5,914 nucleotides of DNA, from contig JAESTB010000429.1 of assembly GCA_016763815.1 (NCBI GenBank), forward strand, positions 1 to 5,914, written 5' to 3'. Numbering within the stretch: the first letter of the stretch is position 1; each line of letters opens with the position of its first letter. A model generated the notes under the pieces. It did no database searches, had not been told where the DNA came from, and saw only the letters and a program-made list of their open reading frames with translations. Below, in pieces: positions 1 through 5,914 of the stretch. A program made the position numbers and the translations under genes. The DNA is from Arenicella sp. (GTDB lineage: Bacteria; Pseudomonadota; Gammaproteobacteria; Arenicellales; Arenicellaceae).

Positions 1-800
1 ATCTACTCACGGCTTTTGAAGCACTCTTCGACCTAGCAACAAAGCGGCGCCTTGGATGGCAAGAAACAATGGCGAATGTTGCTATTGAAGTCGGCAACCG
101 TGTTCTCGATAACACGCTTATCGGATCGGTCTTTATCGTTAGCTTTCTTGTTACCGAGCAGTTCGCTTTCAGCGAAATCCCGGTTACTTGGTGGAGTTGG
201 GTACTGGCTGTCATTGCTGTGGACTTCAGCTACTACTGGATGCATCGAATAGAGCATGAACGGCGCATTTTTTGGGCTGTCCACAGCGTTCACCATTCTT
301 CCGAAGAGTACAACCTAACGACGGCACTTCGTCTGTCTTGGATGGAGAGTCTATACGAGTGGATATTCTTCATTCCGTTGCTTCTTATCGGTTTTGACGC
401 GGTTCAAGTATTAGGGGCGCTATTAATTGTAGTTCTCTATCAAACGTGGATTCACACTGAAAGGGTAGGAAAACTCAGGTGGCTCGACGGAATTTTGAAT
501 ACGCCATCAGTTCACCGCATTCACCATGCCAATAACGAGGCGTATATCGATAAAAATTATGGCGGAATTCTTATCCTGTGGGATCGGTTATTCGGAACCT
601 ATGAAGTCGAAAGTGAGACACCAGTTTACGGTATGACGGTACAGCTTGGTTCATCAAATCCATTGACTATTAATTTCCAAGAATTTCGCTCAATTTATAC
701 TGACGTAACTCAAGCAAACGATTTTTCAAATAGACTCAGTTATGTGTTTGGTCGGCCTGGTTGGCAGCCGTCCGTTAATGAGTTGAATGGTAAAAAATAG
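1..800 (+). CDS. Fatty acid hydroxylase / sterol desaturase family protein (5'-partial)
   Basis: This is an integral membrane di-iron oxygenase of the fatty acid hydroxylase superfamily (sterol desaturase, alkylglycerol monooxygenase and carotenoid hydroxylase relatives), which uses O2 to hydroxylate or desaturate lipid substrates. Counting from the Met at 69, the histidine clusters are HRIEH (59-63), HSVHH (72-76), a lone His in WIHT (129) and HRIHH (149-153). They are followed by the usual NYGG...WDRLFGTY block (163-178). Hydrophobic stretches at about 15-29, 42-56 and 98-124 fit membrane segments. The frame stays open from 69 back to base 3 with no ATG, GTG or TTG, and the residues there (ending LGWQET before MANV) match the conserved region that precedes the first membrane segments in this family. 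The real start is therefore probably left of the window, and Met 69 is internal. The substrate cannot be told from sequence. It is likely cotranscribed with the two genes downstream (52-base gap). Confidence 0.92.
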   Translation, partial: LLTAFEALFDLATKRRLGWQETMANVAIEVGNRVLDNTLIGSVFIVSFLVTEQFAFSEIPVTWWSWVLAVIAVDFSYYWMHRIEHERRIFWAVHSVHHSSEEYNLTTALRLSWMESLYEWIFFIPLLLIGFDAVQVLGALLIVVLYQTWIHTERVGKLRWLDGILNTPSVHRIHHANNEAYIDKNYGGILILWDRLFGTYEVESETPVYGMTVQLGSSNPLTINFQEFRSIYTDVTQANDFSNRLSYVFGRPGWQPSVNELNGKK

Positions 801-837
801 ATTGAGGATAACCAAGAGGCTAGATTTCTTTAGATCT

Positions 838-842
838 GGGAG
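838..842 (+). promoter_or_regulatory. Ribosome binding site for the unknown exported protein
   Basis: GGGAG lies 10 bases before the ATG at 853. The spacing is slightly long but usable, and it supports that ATG as the start. No other start codon with a better site is seen in this frame nearby. Confidence 0.5.
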
Positions 843-852
843 CAATTAAAAC

Positions 853-1770
853 ATGACAATTTTCAAACAAAAAAACTTTCTACTCGGGCACGTGTTTTTT
901 GCGGCAAACCTTATTTTAACAACACCCTTCAATGCATTTGCGGCCACATCACATGATGCACTTGAGGTGGCTAGCAATGTTCAGGCGATATTTAATTATG
1001 ATATTTTCGCTGAAGATAGTGATGTCGGTGATGTAGAGGTGAAAATACTAATAACGCCACAAAGTGGATATCAAATTTCGGAAAACACATCAATTCAAGC
1101 AAAAGGTGTACGGGGTGAAATAGACCTGAAATCAATCTTAATTGAAGAGTATTCGCATGAGAATGAGCTAATTGAAGCCGATAACAAAAGCTATAATCAA
1201 AAGAAAGTATATTGGACAAAAATCAGTAGTTCTGGAGACGACCTTTGGCTTAATTTTTCTGAAATAGAAAATCAGGAACAAAGGGAAGAAGGTGAGTTAG
1301 TCGGATTTTCTATAGCAGTGTTAGATAGCATTATTCCTGCGATAGGTGAGGTGTTAGCGGTGTCACAGTTGGTGTTTTCAGATACAACTAACGCACCGGT
1401 AAACATACGGTTCCCCAAAAAATCCTATCACACCACATTAGCCCACTTGCCAAAGTTCTGGTCTCTTGAGCAACAAAAATTACCTTCCCAACTAAACCTA
1501 TTAGACAACCAATCTATGTCAGTAGTACAAATGGAGGTTGATTATAAGGGCGTTGAAGCACAGATGTTAAAGGGAATAGAGATATCAACCAAACACTACA
1601 CTCTTAGCTCGAAAGATAGAGAGTCATTCGAAATCTGGCTTGCTCTATATGAACGTAATATTGCCTATTATTTTCAGCTCAAGGGCGAAGATGAAGACGG
1701 ACCGTTTACTATAAAACTAAAGCAAAATCCGGCTAGTAGACGTGAATTATCTCAACGCAACGGCGATTAG
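853..1770 (+). CDS. Exported protein of unknown function
   Basis: I do not recognise a family. The 305-residue product begins with a clear Sec signal peptide: a basic start (MTIFKQK), a hydrophobic core at about 9-24, and an AFA|A cleavage site after residue 30. This leaves a mature protein of roughly 275 residues in the periplasm or beyond. There is no lipobox cysteine, and I see no cysteine anywhere in the protein. The mature part is acidic in its first half (many Asp/Glu at about 50-150). It has a mildly hydrophobic patch at about 151-174, then alternating polar and hydrophobic stretches that suggest beta structure, and a basic tail (SRRELSQRNGD). No catalytic motif is evident. The gene looks AT-richer than the antiporter gene downstream. 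It follows the hydroxylase-family gene by 52 bases and ends 15 bases before the ATG of the hydrolase, so it is probably made with them. The signal peptide and operon spacing support a real gene; function is open. Confidence 0.85.
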   Translation: MTIFKQKNFLLGHVFFAANLILTTPFNAFAATSHDALEVASNVQAIFNYDIFAEDSDVGDVEVKILITPQSGYQISENTSIQAKGVRGEIDLKSILIEEYSHENELIEADNKSYNQKKVYWTKISSSGDDLWLNFSEIENQEQREEGELVGFSIAVLDSIIPAIGEVLAVSQLVFSDTTNAPVNIRFPKKSYHTTLAHLPKFWSLEQQKLPSQLNLLDNQSMSVVQMEVDYKGVEAQMLKGIEISTKHYTLSSKDRESFEIWLALYERNIAYYFQLKGEDEDGPFTIKLKQNPASRRELSQRNGD

Positions 1771-1785
1771 TTGTGGCTCGGCACT

Positions 1786-2880
1786 ATGATTAAACTGCTA
1801 TTGCCTTTTCTGATAATACTTGTTTTGGCCTTAACTGTTATTGATGTCGCTGAGGCCAAGCGAGTTGTATTTCAAAATGGAGAGGATTCACTTTCGGGGC
1901 ATTATCTTGTACCTACAAGCGGTAAACCGAGGGCTGTCATTCTTTTTGTGCATGGAGATGGGCCGTTAGGATATGACGCTCATGGCTACTACCCATTGAT
2001 ATGGACGCGATTGCTGAAACAGGGCTTTGCTATCTTTAGCTGGGATAAACCAGGTGTCGGAAAATCAACCGGAAATTGGCTAGCACAATCAATGAAAGGG
2101 CGACAAAAGGAGGTTCAATCCGCGATTACCTTTATTCGAAATAGCTACGGTTATTCAGGGGATCAGGTTGGTCTTCTTGGTTTTAGTCAAGCAGGTTGGG
2201 TTGTGCCTGCAGTAGCAAATAACAATTCAGATGTCGGCTTTGTTGTCGGCGTTGGCTTTGCATTAGATTGGTTGCAACAAAGCTGGTATCTCACGCGTGT
2301 ACGGATGGAAAATCAAGGCGTACATCCCGATGTGATTGATGAAGCATATGCGTCGCATGTCAAGGATCTAAAGTTCTTGAGGCAGGAACATAGCTACGAT
2401 GACTATCGCAAACGGTATGCACATACATCCGAGCTTATGTCAGAGGCACGATACCAGTTCATACTAAGGAACTTTAGAGTGAACGCGACGAGTGATTATA
2501 TTGGACTAACACAACCGATACTTTTGCTGCTTGGCGACAAAGATCTAAACGTCGATATATTGAACACCAAAGAGGTGGTTGAAAAATTAACAGAAGGCCA
2601 ACAAAACATCCAAATTTCCATTATTAAAAACGCAACTCATGGAATGTTGAATGCAAAACATTTTAATCAGCAAACACCGGGTCTTTCATTTTTGCTTAGA
2701 CTCATGTGGCAAGGAGAGAAGGCCGTTGCGCCAGAATTCTATATGGTATTGGATGAGTGGTTAAGTCACACGGCGGACAGCGCCGTCTCACACCCATCTG
2801 CAAACTCAAAACGTGTGGTGATAAATGGGGATGTTCAAAAAATCTCATTAACAGACTGCTACACGATTGATATTCCTTAG
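1786..2880 (+). CDS. Exported alpha/beta hydrolase
   Basis: This is a serine hydrolase of the alpha/beta-hydrolase fold (S33/esterase-like), 364 residues from the ATG at 1786. A signal peptide or N-terminal anchor is visible, with a hydrophobic core at about 4-19 and a likely AEA|K cleavage after residue 24. Family marks in order are the oxyanion-loop HGDGP (56-60), the SWDKPGVGKS strand/turn (85-94), the nucleophile elbow GFSQAG with Ser134, an acidic residue in GDKD (probably Asp253), and ATHG with His285. The set is complete, so the enzyme should be active, probably on an ester or peptide bond in the periplasm; the substrate is unknown. A tail of about 40 residues follows the last recognisable fold element. 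The start is uncertain: an in-frame TTG at 1771 abuts the previous stop codon and would add five residues, but neither start has a good Shine-Dalgarno site. ATG is preferred because it gives a normal signal peptide. The 15-base gap suggests translational coupling to the gene upstream. Confidence 0.9.
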   Translation: MIKLLLPFLIILVLALTVIDVAEAKRVVFQNGEDSLSGHYLVPTSGKPRAVILFVHGDGPLGYDAHGYYPLIWTRLLKQGFAIFSWDKPGVGKSTGNWLAQSMKGRQKEVQSAITFIRNSYGYSGDQVGLLGFSQAGWVVPAVANNNSDVGFVVGVGFALDWLQQSWYLTRVRMENQGVHPDVIDEAYASHVKDLKFLRQEHSYDDYRKRYAHTSELMSEARYQFILRNFRVNATSDYIGLTQPILLLLGDKDLNVDILNTKEVVEKLTEGQQNIQISIIKNATHGMLNAKHFNQQTPGLSFLLRLMWQGEKAVAPEFYMVLDEWLSHTADSAVSHPSANSKRVVINGDVQKISLTDCYTIDIP

Positions 2881-3063
2881 TTATACAGAGAGGCCATGTC
2901 GCTAATTATGATGTCTTGAGCATTACATAGCGGCGCTATTGCAAAAAAGTGTTCAGGGTCAAGCCAAAGTGTATTAACTATTTTCTGGTTCAAGGCATCA
3001 ACAACAATCTGTTAAGCTCGAATCTTAGAACATAATTGATATCACCTTTAACCTAAAATTCAA
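2881..3063. other. Intergenic region before the antiporter gene
   Basis: This stretch of 183 bases contains no convincing ORF. It is AT-rich near the antiporter start and includes a short perfect palindrome TAGCGGCGCTA (2929-2939). A CATAAT (3031-3036) resembles a -10 element, but no good -35 stands at proper spacing, so I do not call a promoter. No stem plus T-run terminator is seen after the hydrolase stop. The antiporter ATG at 3064 lacks a recognisable Shine-Dalgarno sequence. Confidence 0.4.
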
Positions 3064-4920
3064 ATGGAACAATCTCTTCTTAACTCTGTATTTGTGTTTT
3101 TGGCTGCGGCAATACTAATTGTGCCGTTGATAAAGCTATCCGGCCTTGGTTCTGTTATCGGCTACTTATTCGCCGGGATATTGATCGGTCCGTCTGTCGC
3201 AGGGCTTATTTCAGAGCCAGAGACCATATTGCATTTCAGCGAGTTTGGGGTGGTAATGATGTTGTTTCTCATTGGCCTAGAACTTAAACCAAAAGAACTC
3301 TGGCACATGAGAGTTCGGTTGCTCGGCCTTGGTGGCCTTCAAGTAGGCATTACGATACTCATCGTTTCATCTGCATTTATGATGCTCAGCACCGACACTA
3401 ATTTTGGTACCGCGTTAGTTATTGGAATGGCTTTGTCTTTGTCGTCAACAGCGGTAGCAATCCAAGTAATGCAAGACCGAAAGATGCTAATGAGCGATCC
3501 TGGTCAGTCGGCCTTCTCGGTGTTACTTTTTCAGGACGTAATTGTCATTGCGATGATCGCATCGGTGCCACTGTTAGCAGAACAATTTATAAATCAAACG
3601 TCGACCATTGTCGCTGATTTAAGCGATGGACATCAAGGTGCTGGTGCTAAAGGTCTTTCTGGCTGGGGCTCTGGATGGTACTACGGCTTAGCAATACTTG
3701 GCGTCTTTGGCGGCATGATTTTAGCCGGTCGGCTATTACTTAATCCATTATTTAAAATCGTTGCCAGAAGCAAAGTGCGTGAGACCTTCACCGCCATTGC
3801 TTTAGCGCTTGTTATCGGTGCGGCACTGTTGATGGACTGGCTCGGCTTGTCCGCTGCGCTGGGGGCCTTTTTTGCCGGTATTGTGCTTGCCGATTCTAAT
3901 TATCGTCATCAATTAGAACGAGATCTAGAACCATTCAAGGCGCTTTTATTGGGATTGTTTTTTATCTCGGTGGGTATGTCTTTAGATTTAAACGTGATCG
4001 CCGCGTCGCCGCTGACAATTTTTGCAAGTGCCGCTTTGTTACTGTTGCTGAAGTTTTCAGTACTGTTAGTCGTAGGCCGTATTTTCGGTTTAACCTTGCC
4101 GTCTAATTTTCTCTTTGCGTGTCTGATTTCTCAAGCCGGCGAGTTTGGCTTTGTGTTATTCCAGTTTGCCAGCGCCGAAGGTTTGATGGACCCAACCTTG
4201 GTGTCAAAATGCAATGCGGTGATCGCTATATCGATGGCTGTGACGCCGCTAATGCTTATTGCACGCGATAGGCTGTCAAAGGCATTGCTTAAGCCCAATG
4301 TCACCACTGGAGAGGCTCCTGAAGATAAGGGTCACAAAGTGCTAATTTTAGGTTTTGGCCGGGTCGGGCAAGTCGCTGCACGACTTCTTCATAGCCAAGA
4401 TATTGAAACAACCTTGATTGATCATGATGGTGACCATATTGAGTTTGTGCGCCCATTCGGCAATAAAGTGTATTACGGTGATGCGGCCGATACCGAGCTA
4501 CTCAGAACCGCGGGAGCTGAAACGGCTGACGTTGTTCTAATCTGTATCGATGATCGTGAAAAAGCGACCGAGACAGCCGAAAATCTTAAACAACATTTTC
4601 CAAACACTAAGGTCATAGCACGAGCCCGAAATCGCACACATATGTTTGATTTGATGGCGCTGGATATAGATTTTATAGAACGTGAAACGGTTCGTGGATC
4701 ATTAGCCATGGGGCGTAGAGCGCTTGAATTTCTGGGTGTGTCTGAAGAGCGCAGCATAGAACTATCAGATATGTTTCTCGAGCATGATTATAAATTAATT
4801 GAAGAGACTCGGGTTCATCGGAACGATGTTGGCACCCTCATTGATAAGAGCAACGCTAGTAGAGAATTTATACGGCAAACCTTAAATGCTAAGCCATCAG
4901 CAGCAGGTGAAGACGATTAA
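3064..4920 (+). CDS. KefB/KefC-type CPA2 cation:proton antiporter
   Basis: This inner-membrane antiporter exchanges K+ (or another monovalent cation) for H+. In the E. coli KefB/KefC relatives it is held shut by glutathione and opened by glutathione adducts, acidifying the cytoplasm during electrophile stress. The 618-residue length is that expected for KefB/C. Residues 1-400 form the exchanger domain with about a dozen hydrophobic segments. It includes LSSTAVAIQ (126-134), FQD with Asp158 in the transport core, and HQLERDLEPFKALLLGLFF (282-300), the counterpart of the KefC regulatory loop HALESDIEPF. Residues 424-570 are a TrkA-N/RCK Rossmann domain with GFGRVG (430-435) and an acidic DHD (453-455) at the end of strand 2, consistent with NAD(H)/nucleotide binding. 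A polar, Gly-rich loop at 174-204 looks longer than in E. coli KefC. The start is the first Met in frame and fits the family N-terminus, although no Shine-Dalgarno is visible. No KefF/KefG partner gene lies in the window. Whether it is KefB or KefC cannot be settled by eye. Confidence 0.95.
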   Translation: MEQSLLNSVFVFLAAAILIVPLIKLSGLGSVIGYLFAGILIGPSVAGLISEPETILHFSEFGVVMMLFLIGLELKPKELWHMRVRLLGLGGLQVGITILIVSSAFMMLSTDTNFGTALVIGMALSLSSTAVAIQVMQDRKMLMSDPGQSAFSVLLFQDVIVIAMIASVPLLAEQFINQTSTIVADLSDGHQGAGAKGLSGWGSGWYYGLAILGVFGGMILAGRLLLNPLFKIVARSKVRETFTAIALALVIGAALLMDWLGLSAALGAFFAGIVLADSNYRHQLERDLEPFKALLLGLFFISVGMSLDLNVIAASPLTIFASAALLLLLKFSVLLVVGRIFGLTLPSNFLFACLISQAGEFGFVLFQFASAEGLMDPTLVSKCNAVIAISMAVTPLMLIARDRLSKALLKPNVTTGEAPEDKGHKVLILGFGRVGQVAARLLHSQDIETTLIDHDGDHIEFVRPFGNKVYYGDAADTELLRTAGAETADVVLICIDDREKATETAENLKQHFPNTKVIARARNRTHMFDLMALDIDFIERETVRGSLAMGRRALEFLGVSEERSIELSDMFLEHDYKLIEETRVHRNDVGTLIDKSNASREFIRQTLNAKPSAAGEDD

Positions 4921-4922
4921 GA

Positions 4923-4970
4923 TAAGCTGTCGAGATCAATAGCGTCGGAGACGCGTGAATAACCAGCTTA
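4923..4970 (+). terminator. Possible terminator: two-tier hairpin after the antiporter gene
   Basis: The arms TAAGCTG (4923-4929) and CAGCTTA (4964-4970) are perfectly complementary. They enclose a second perfect stem, GCGTC (4942-4946) with GACGC (4950-4954) around a 3-base loop. The structure starts two bases after the antiporter stop codon and is followed by ATTTTA, a short T-run. The position between convergent genes fits a terminator. The unpaired bases between the two stems and the weak T-run make this only a candidate. Confidence 0.35.
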
Positions 4971-5046
4971 ATTTTACCCGCTATCAATGTGAGCTATTTG
5001 CCATCGACTCATTATTGCCTTATTTGCCGTCTTTAAAGCACCCCCA

Positions 5047-5706
5047 TTAAAGCTTTTCAAGCAGTGGGACTTTGGCGTCGGCGTAGCTACCCGATTCAAC
5101 AATCTTACGCATGTTTTTCATCGTTTTAAAGGGTGAATCAACCAGCATCATATTTGTCACCCACGCGGGTGTTGGGCCGTTAGGATTGATGTGCGCGAAG
5201 TTCTCTACCTTCGTGGTACCGTCTTCATTGGTGGTAAAGTGCCATTGTGACACTGCATCTTTAATCCGCACTGCGCCAGTTTTCGGAGTTCCCCCAGCGG
5301 TAGCCGTGCTGGTCATGGTTACACGCTGAGTCTCTGGATCCTTTGTCCAGACAACATGTGCGTAAACATCACGGTCTGATACCGGGAATGGAACGTCGTT
5401 ATAAACATAAACGTAACTTTCGGTTACAGAGATTCGCTCTTCTATGCGCGATTCTTTACATAACGCAGCCCAGTCAGAGCACGCGGGCATGTCTTCGACC
5501 AAAGCGACTAAGCTGGCAATACTGGCGTTCACCGTCATGACTCCGCGCACAGCCTTGAAGGATGAGTCTTTCACCGAGCTAGTAAAGATTACGATGCCTT
5601 GCTTGTTTTTTTTCTCTTGCCAATCGTATTCTACACCGTCGATTTGCGCCGCTACGTAGAGTGGTGAGCCTAAAATAACCAGTATCAATAGGGTTTTAAT
5701 CTTCAT
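5047..5706 (-). CDS. Exported START-domain lipid-binding protein
   Basis: The 219-residue product is a single START-like (Bet v1-like, StAR-related lipid transfer) domain behind a signal peptide. The leader is MKIK plus a hydrophobic run to about residue 18, with likely cleavage at VAA|Q after residue 20, so it should act in the periplasm. START-type marks are W79 after a short helix (ACSDWA), the DVPFPVSDRD turn (104-113), which is the typical bacterial START signature, the strand VSQWHF (152-157), and a C-terminal helix starting near GPTPAWVTN (177-185) that closes the ligand cavity in this fold. START domains bind sterols, phospholipids or other hydrophobic ligands; the ligand here is unknown. 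Cys76 and Cys83 are close enough to form a disulfide in the periplasm. The start is well supported by a strong Shine-Dalgarno. The gene converges on the antiporter gene with a 126-base gap and has its own upstream region, so it is likely transcribed alone. Confidence 0.93.
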   Translation of the reverse strand: MKIKTLLILVILGSPLYVAAQIDGVEYDWQEKKNKQGIVIFTSSVKDSSFKAVRGVMTVNASIASLVALVEDMPACSDWAALCKESRIEERISVTESYVYVYNDVPFPVSDRDVYAHVVWTKDPETQRVTMTSTATAGGTPKTGAVRIKDAVSQWHFTTNEDGTTKVENFAHINPNGPTPAWVTNMMLVDSPFKTMKNMRKIVESGSYADAKVPLLEKL

Positions 5707-5712
5707 TGGAAT

Positions 5713-5718
5713 TCTCCT
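5713..5718 (-). promoter_or_regulatory. Ribosome binding site of the START-domain gene
   Basis: Read on the minus strand this is AGGAGA, six bases before the ATG (5706). It is a near-ideal Shine-Dalgarno and it fixes the start codon. Confidence 0.8.
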
Positions 5719-5894
5719 GACTTTTAAATGGTCTGAGGTCTCAGTCTATATGACTATCGAATAGTTAAGACCGAGCATAATCAATTTTGCCGACATTTTT
5801 ATCGAGCTCGATGATAAATAAGATTAAAATTACTAGCCGCAAGGCAATTGAGGTATAGCAATCGGCGAAAGTTCCGATAAAACAAAACTCAACT
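5719..5894. other. Intergenic region with clustered inverted repeats
   Basis: This non-coding stretch lies upstream of the minus-strand START-domain gene. It carries three compact symmetric sequences: CTGAG-GT-CTCAG (5733-5744), ACTAT-CGA-ATAGT (5753-5765) and the perfect 12-mer ATCGAGCTCGAT (5801-5812), itself flanked by TTTATC (5798-5803) and GATAAA (5813-5818). The first two lie 27-59 bases upstream of the START gene ATG, where an operator would sit. On the plus strand, TTGCCG (5787-5792) and GATGAT (5810-5815), spaced by 17 bases, make a weak sigma70-like pair pointing toward the right edge. I cannot identify any regulator, and the promoter calls are weak. Confidence 0.35.
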
Positions 5895-5900
5895 AAGGAG
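5895..5900 (+). promoter_or_regulatory. Possible ribosome binding site for a gene beyond the right edge
   Basis: AAGGAG near the end of the window is not followed by any ATG, GTG or TTG before base 5914. A plus-strand gene could start just past the edge, but the spacing would be at least 14 bases, longer than usual. It may be coincidence. Confidence 0.25.
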
Positions 5901-5914
5901 CGTAAAACAAGCTC

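Noticed and set aside
33..296. Minus-strand 87-residue frame and plus-strand 66-residue frame over the hydroxylase gene
   Set aside because: Both are out of frame with the histidine-cluster protein encoded here and are best explained as chance open frames.
853..1770. Idea that the AT-rich unknown gene is a recent foreign insertion
   Set aside because: No flanking repeats, integrase, transposase or tRNA are visible, and the spacing to both neighbours looks like an ordinary operon; lower GC alone is weak evidence.
2770..2786. Perfect hairpin ACGGCG-GACAG-CGCCGT near the end of the hydrolase gene
   Set aside because: It lies about 95 bases inside the coding sequence and has no T-run after it, so it does not qualify as a terminator.
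2929..2939. Palindrome TAGCGGCGCTA after the hydrolase gene
   Set aside because: A one-base centre cannot form a hairpin loop and no T-run follows. It could be an operator, but a single 11-base palindrome is not enough support.
3031..3036. CATAAT as a -10 element for the antiporter gene
   Set aside because: No acceptable -35 hexamer is found 16-18 bases upstream, so a promoter is not called.
4473..4757. Open minus-strand frame of 94 residues inside the antiporter gene
   Set aside because: It lies wholly within the conserved RCK-domain coding sequence on the other strand; its Ser/Arg-rich product has no domain features and no ribosome binding site.
5111..5659. Several short plus-strand frames opposite the START-domain gene
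   Set aside because: They overlap a well-supported minus-strand gene that has a strong ribosome binding site and recognisable domain; their translations show no family features.
1..5914. Search for CRISPR arrays, toxin-antitoxin pairs, phage-defence genes, tRNA/rRNA and insertion sequences
   Set aside because: No regularly spaced repeats, no recognisable nuclease or toxin families, no structured RNA genes and no terminal inverted repeats with a transposase were seen on either strand.

Overview
This window most resembles chromosomal DNA of a Gram-negative bacterium, probably a marine-type gammaproteobacterium. The evidence is a KefB/KefC-type antiporter with a C-terminal nucleotide-binding domain, a small exported START-domain protein of a type common in gammaproteobacteria, and medium to low GC. 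This placement is inference from protein style; no rRNA or tRNA is present to confirm it.

Left part (1-2880, plus strand): three genes in a row that look like one transcription unit. The first is a di-iron fatty acid hydroxylase/sterol desaturase-family membrane enzyme whose reading frame runs off the left edge of the window. Next, after 52 bases, comes an exported protein of about 305 residues that I do not recognise. Then, after only 15 bases, comes an exported alpha/beta hydrolase with a complete Ser-Asp-His set. A lipid-modifying membrane enzyme followed by two proteins with signal peptides suggests envelope lipid or ester metabolism, but the joint function is not demonstrated.

Middle (2881-4920, plus strand): a 183-base gap without a gene precedes a full-length KefB/KefC-type CPA2 cation:proton antiporter (618 residues), with an exchanger domain followed by a Rossmann RCK/TrkA-N domain. 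No KefF/KefG-like ancillary gene lies beside it in this window. A two-tier hairpin begins just after its stop codon and may end transcription.

Right part (5047-5914): a convergent minus-strand gene encodes an exported START-domain lipid-binding-type protein with a strong Shine-Dalgarno sequence. Beyond it, 5707-5914 is non-coding and carries three compact inverted repeats. It ends in an AAGGAG that could serve a gene starting just past the right edge.

I found no mobile element, CRISPR array, RNA gene or recognisable defence system. The part least explained by known families is the unknown exported protein coupled to the hydrolase.
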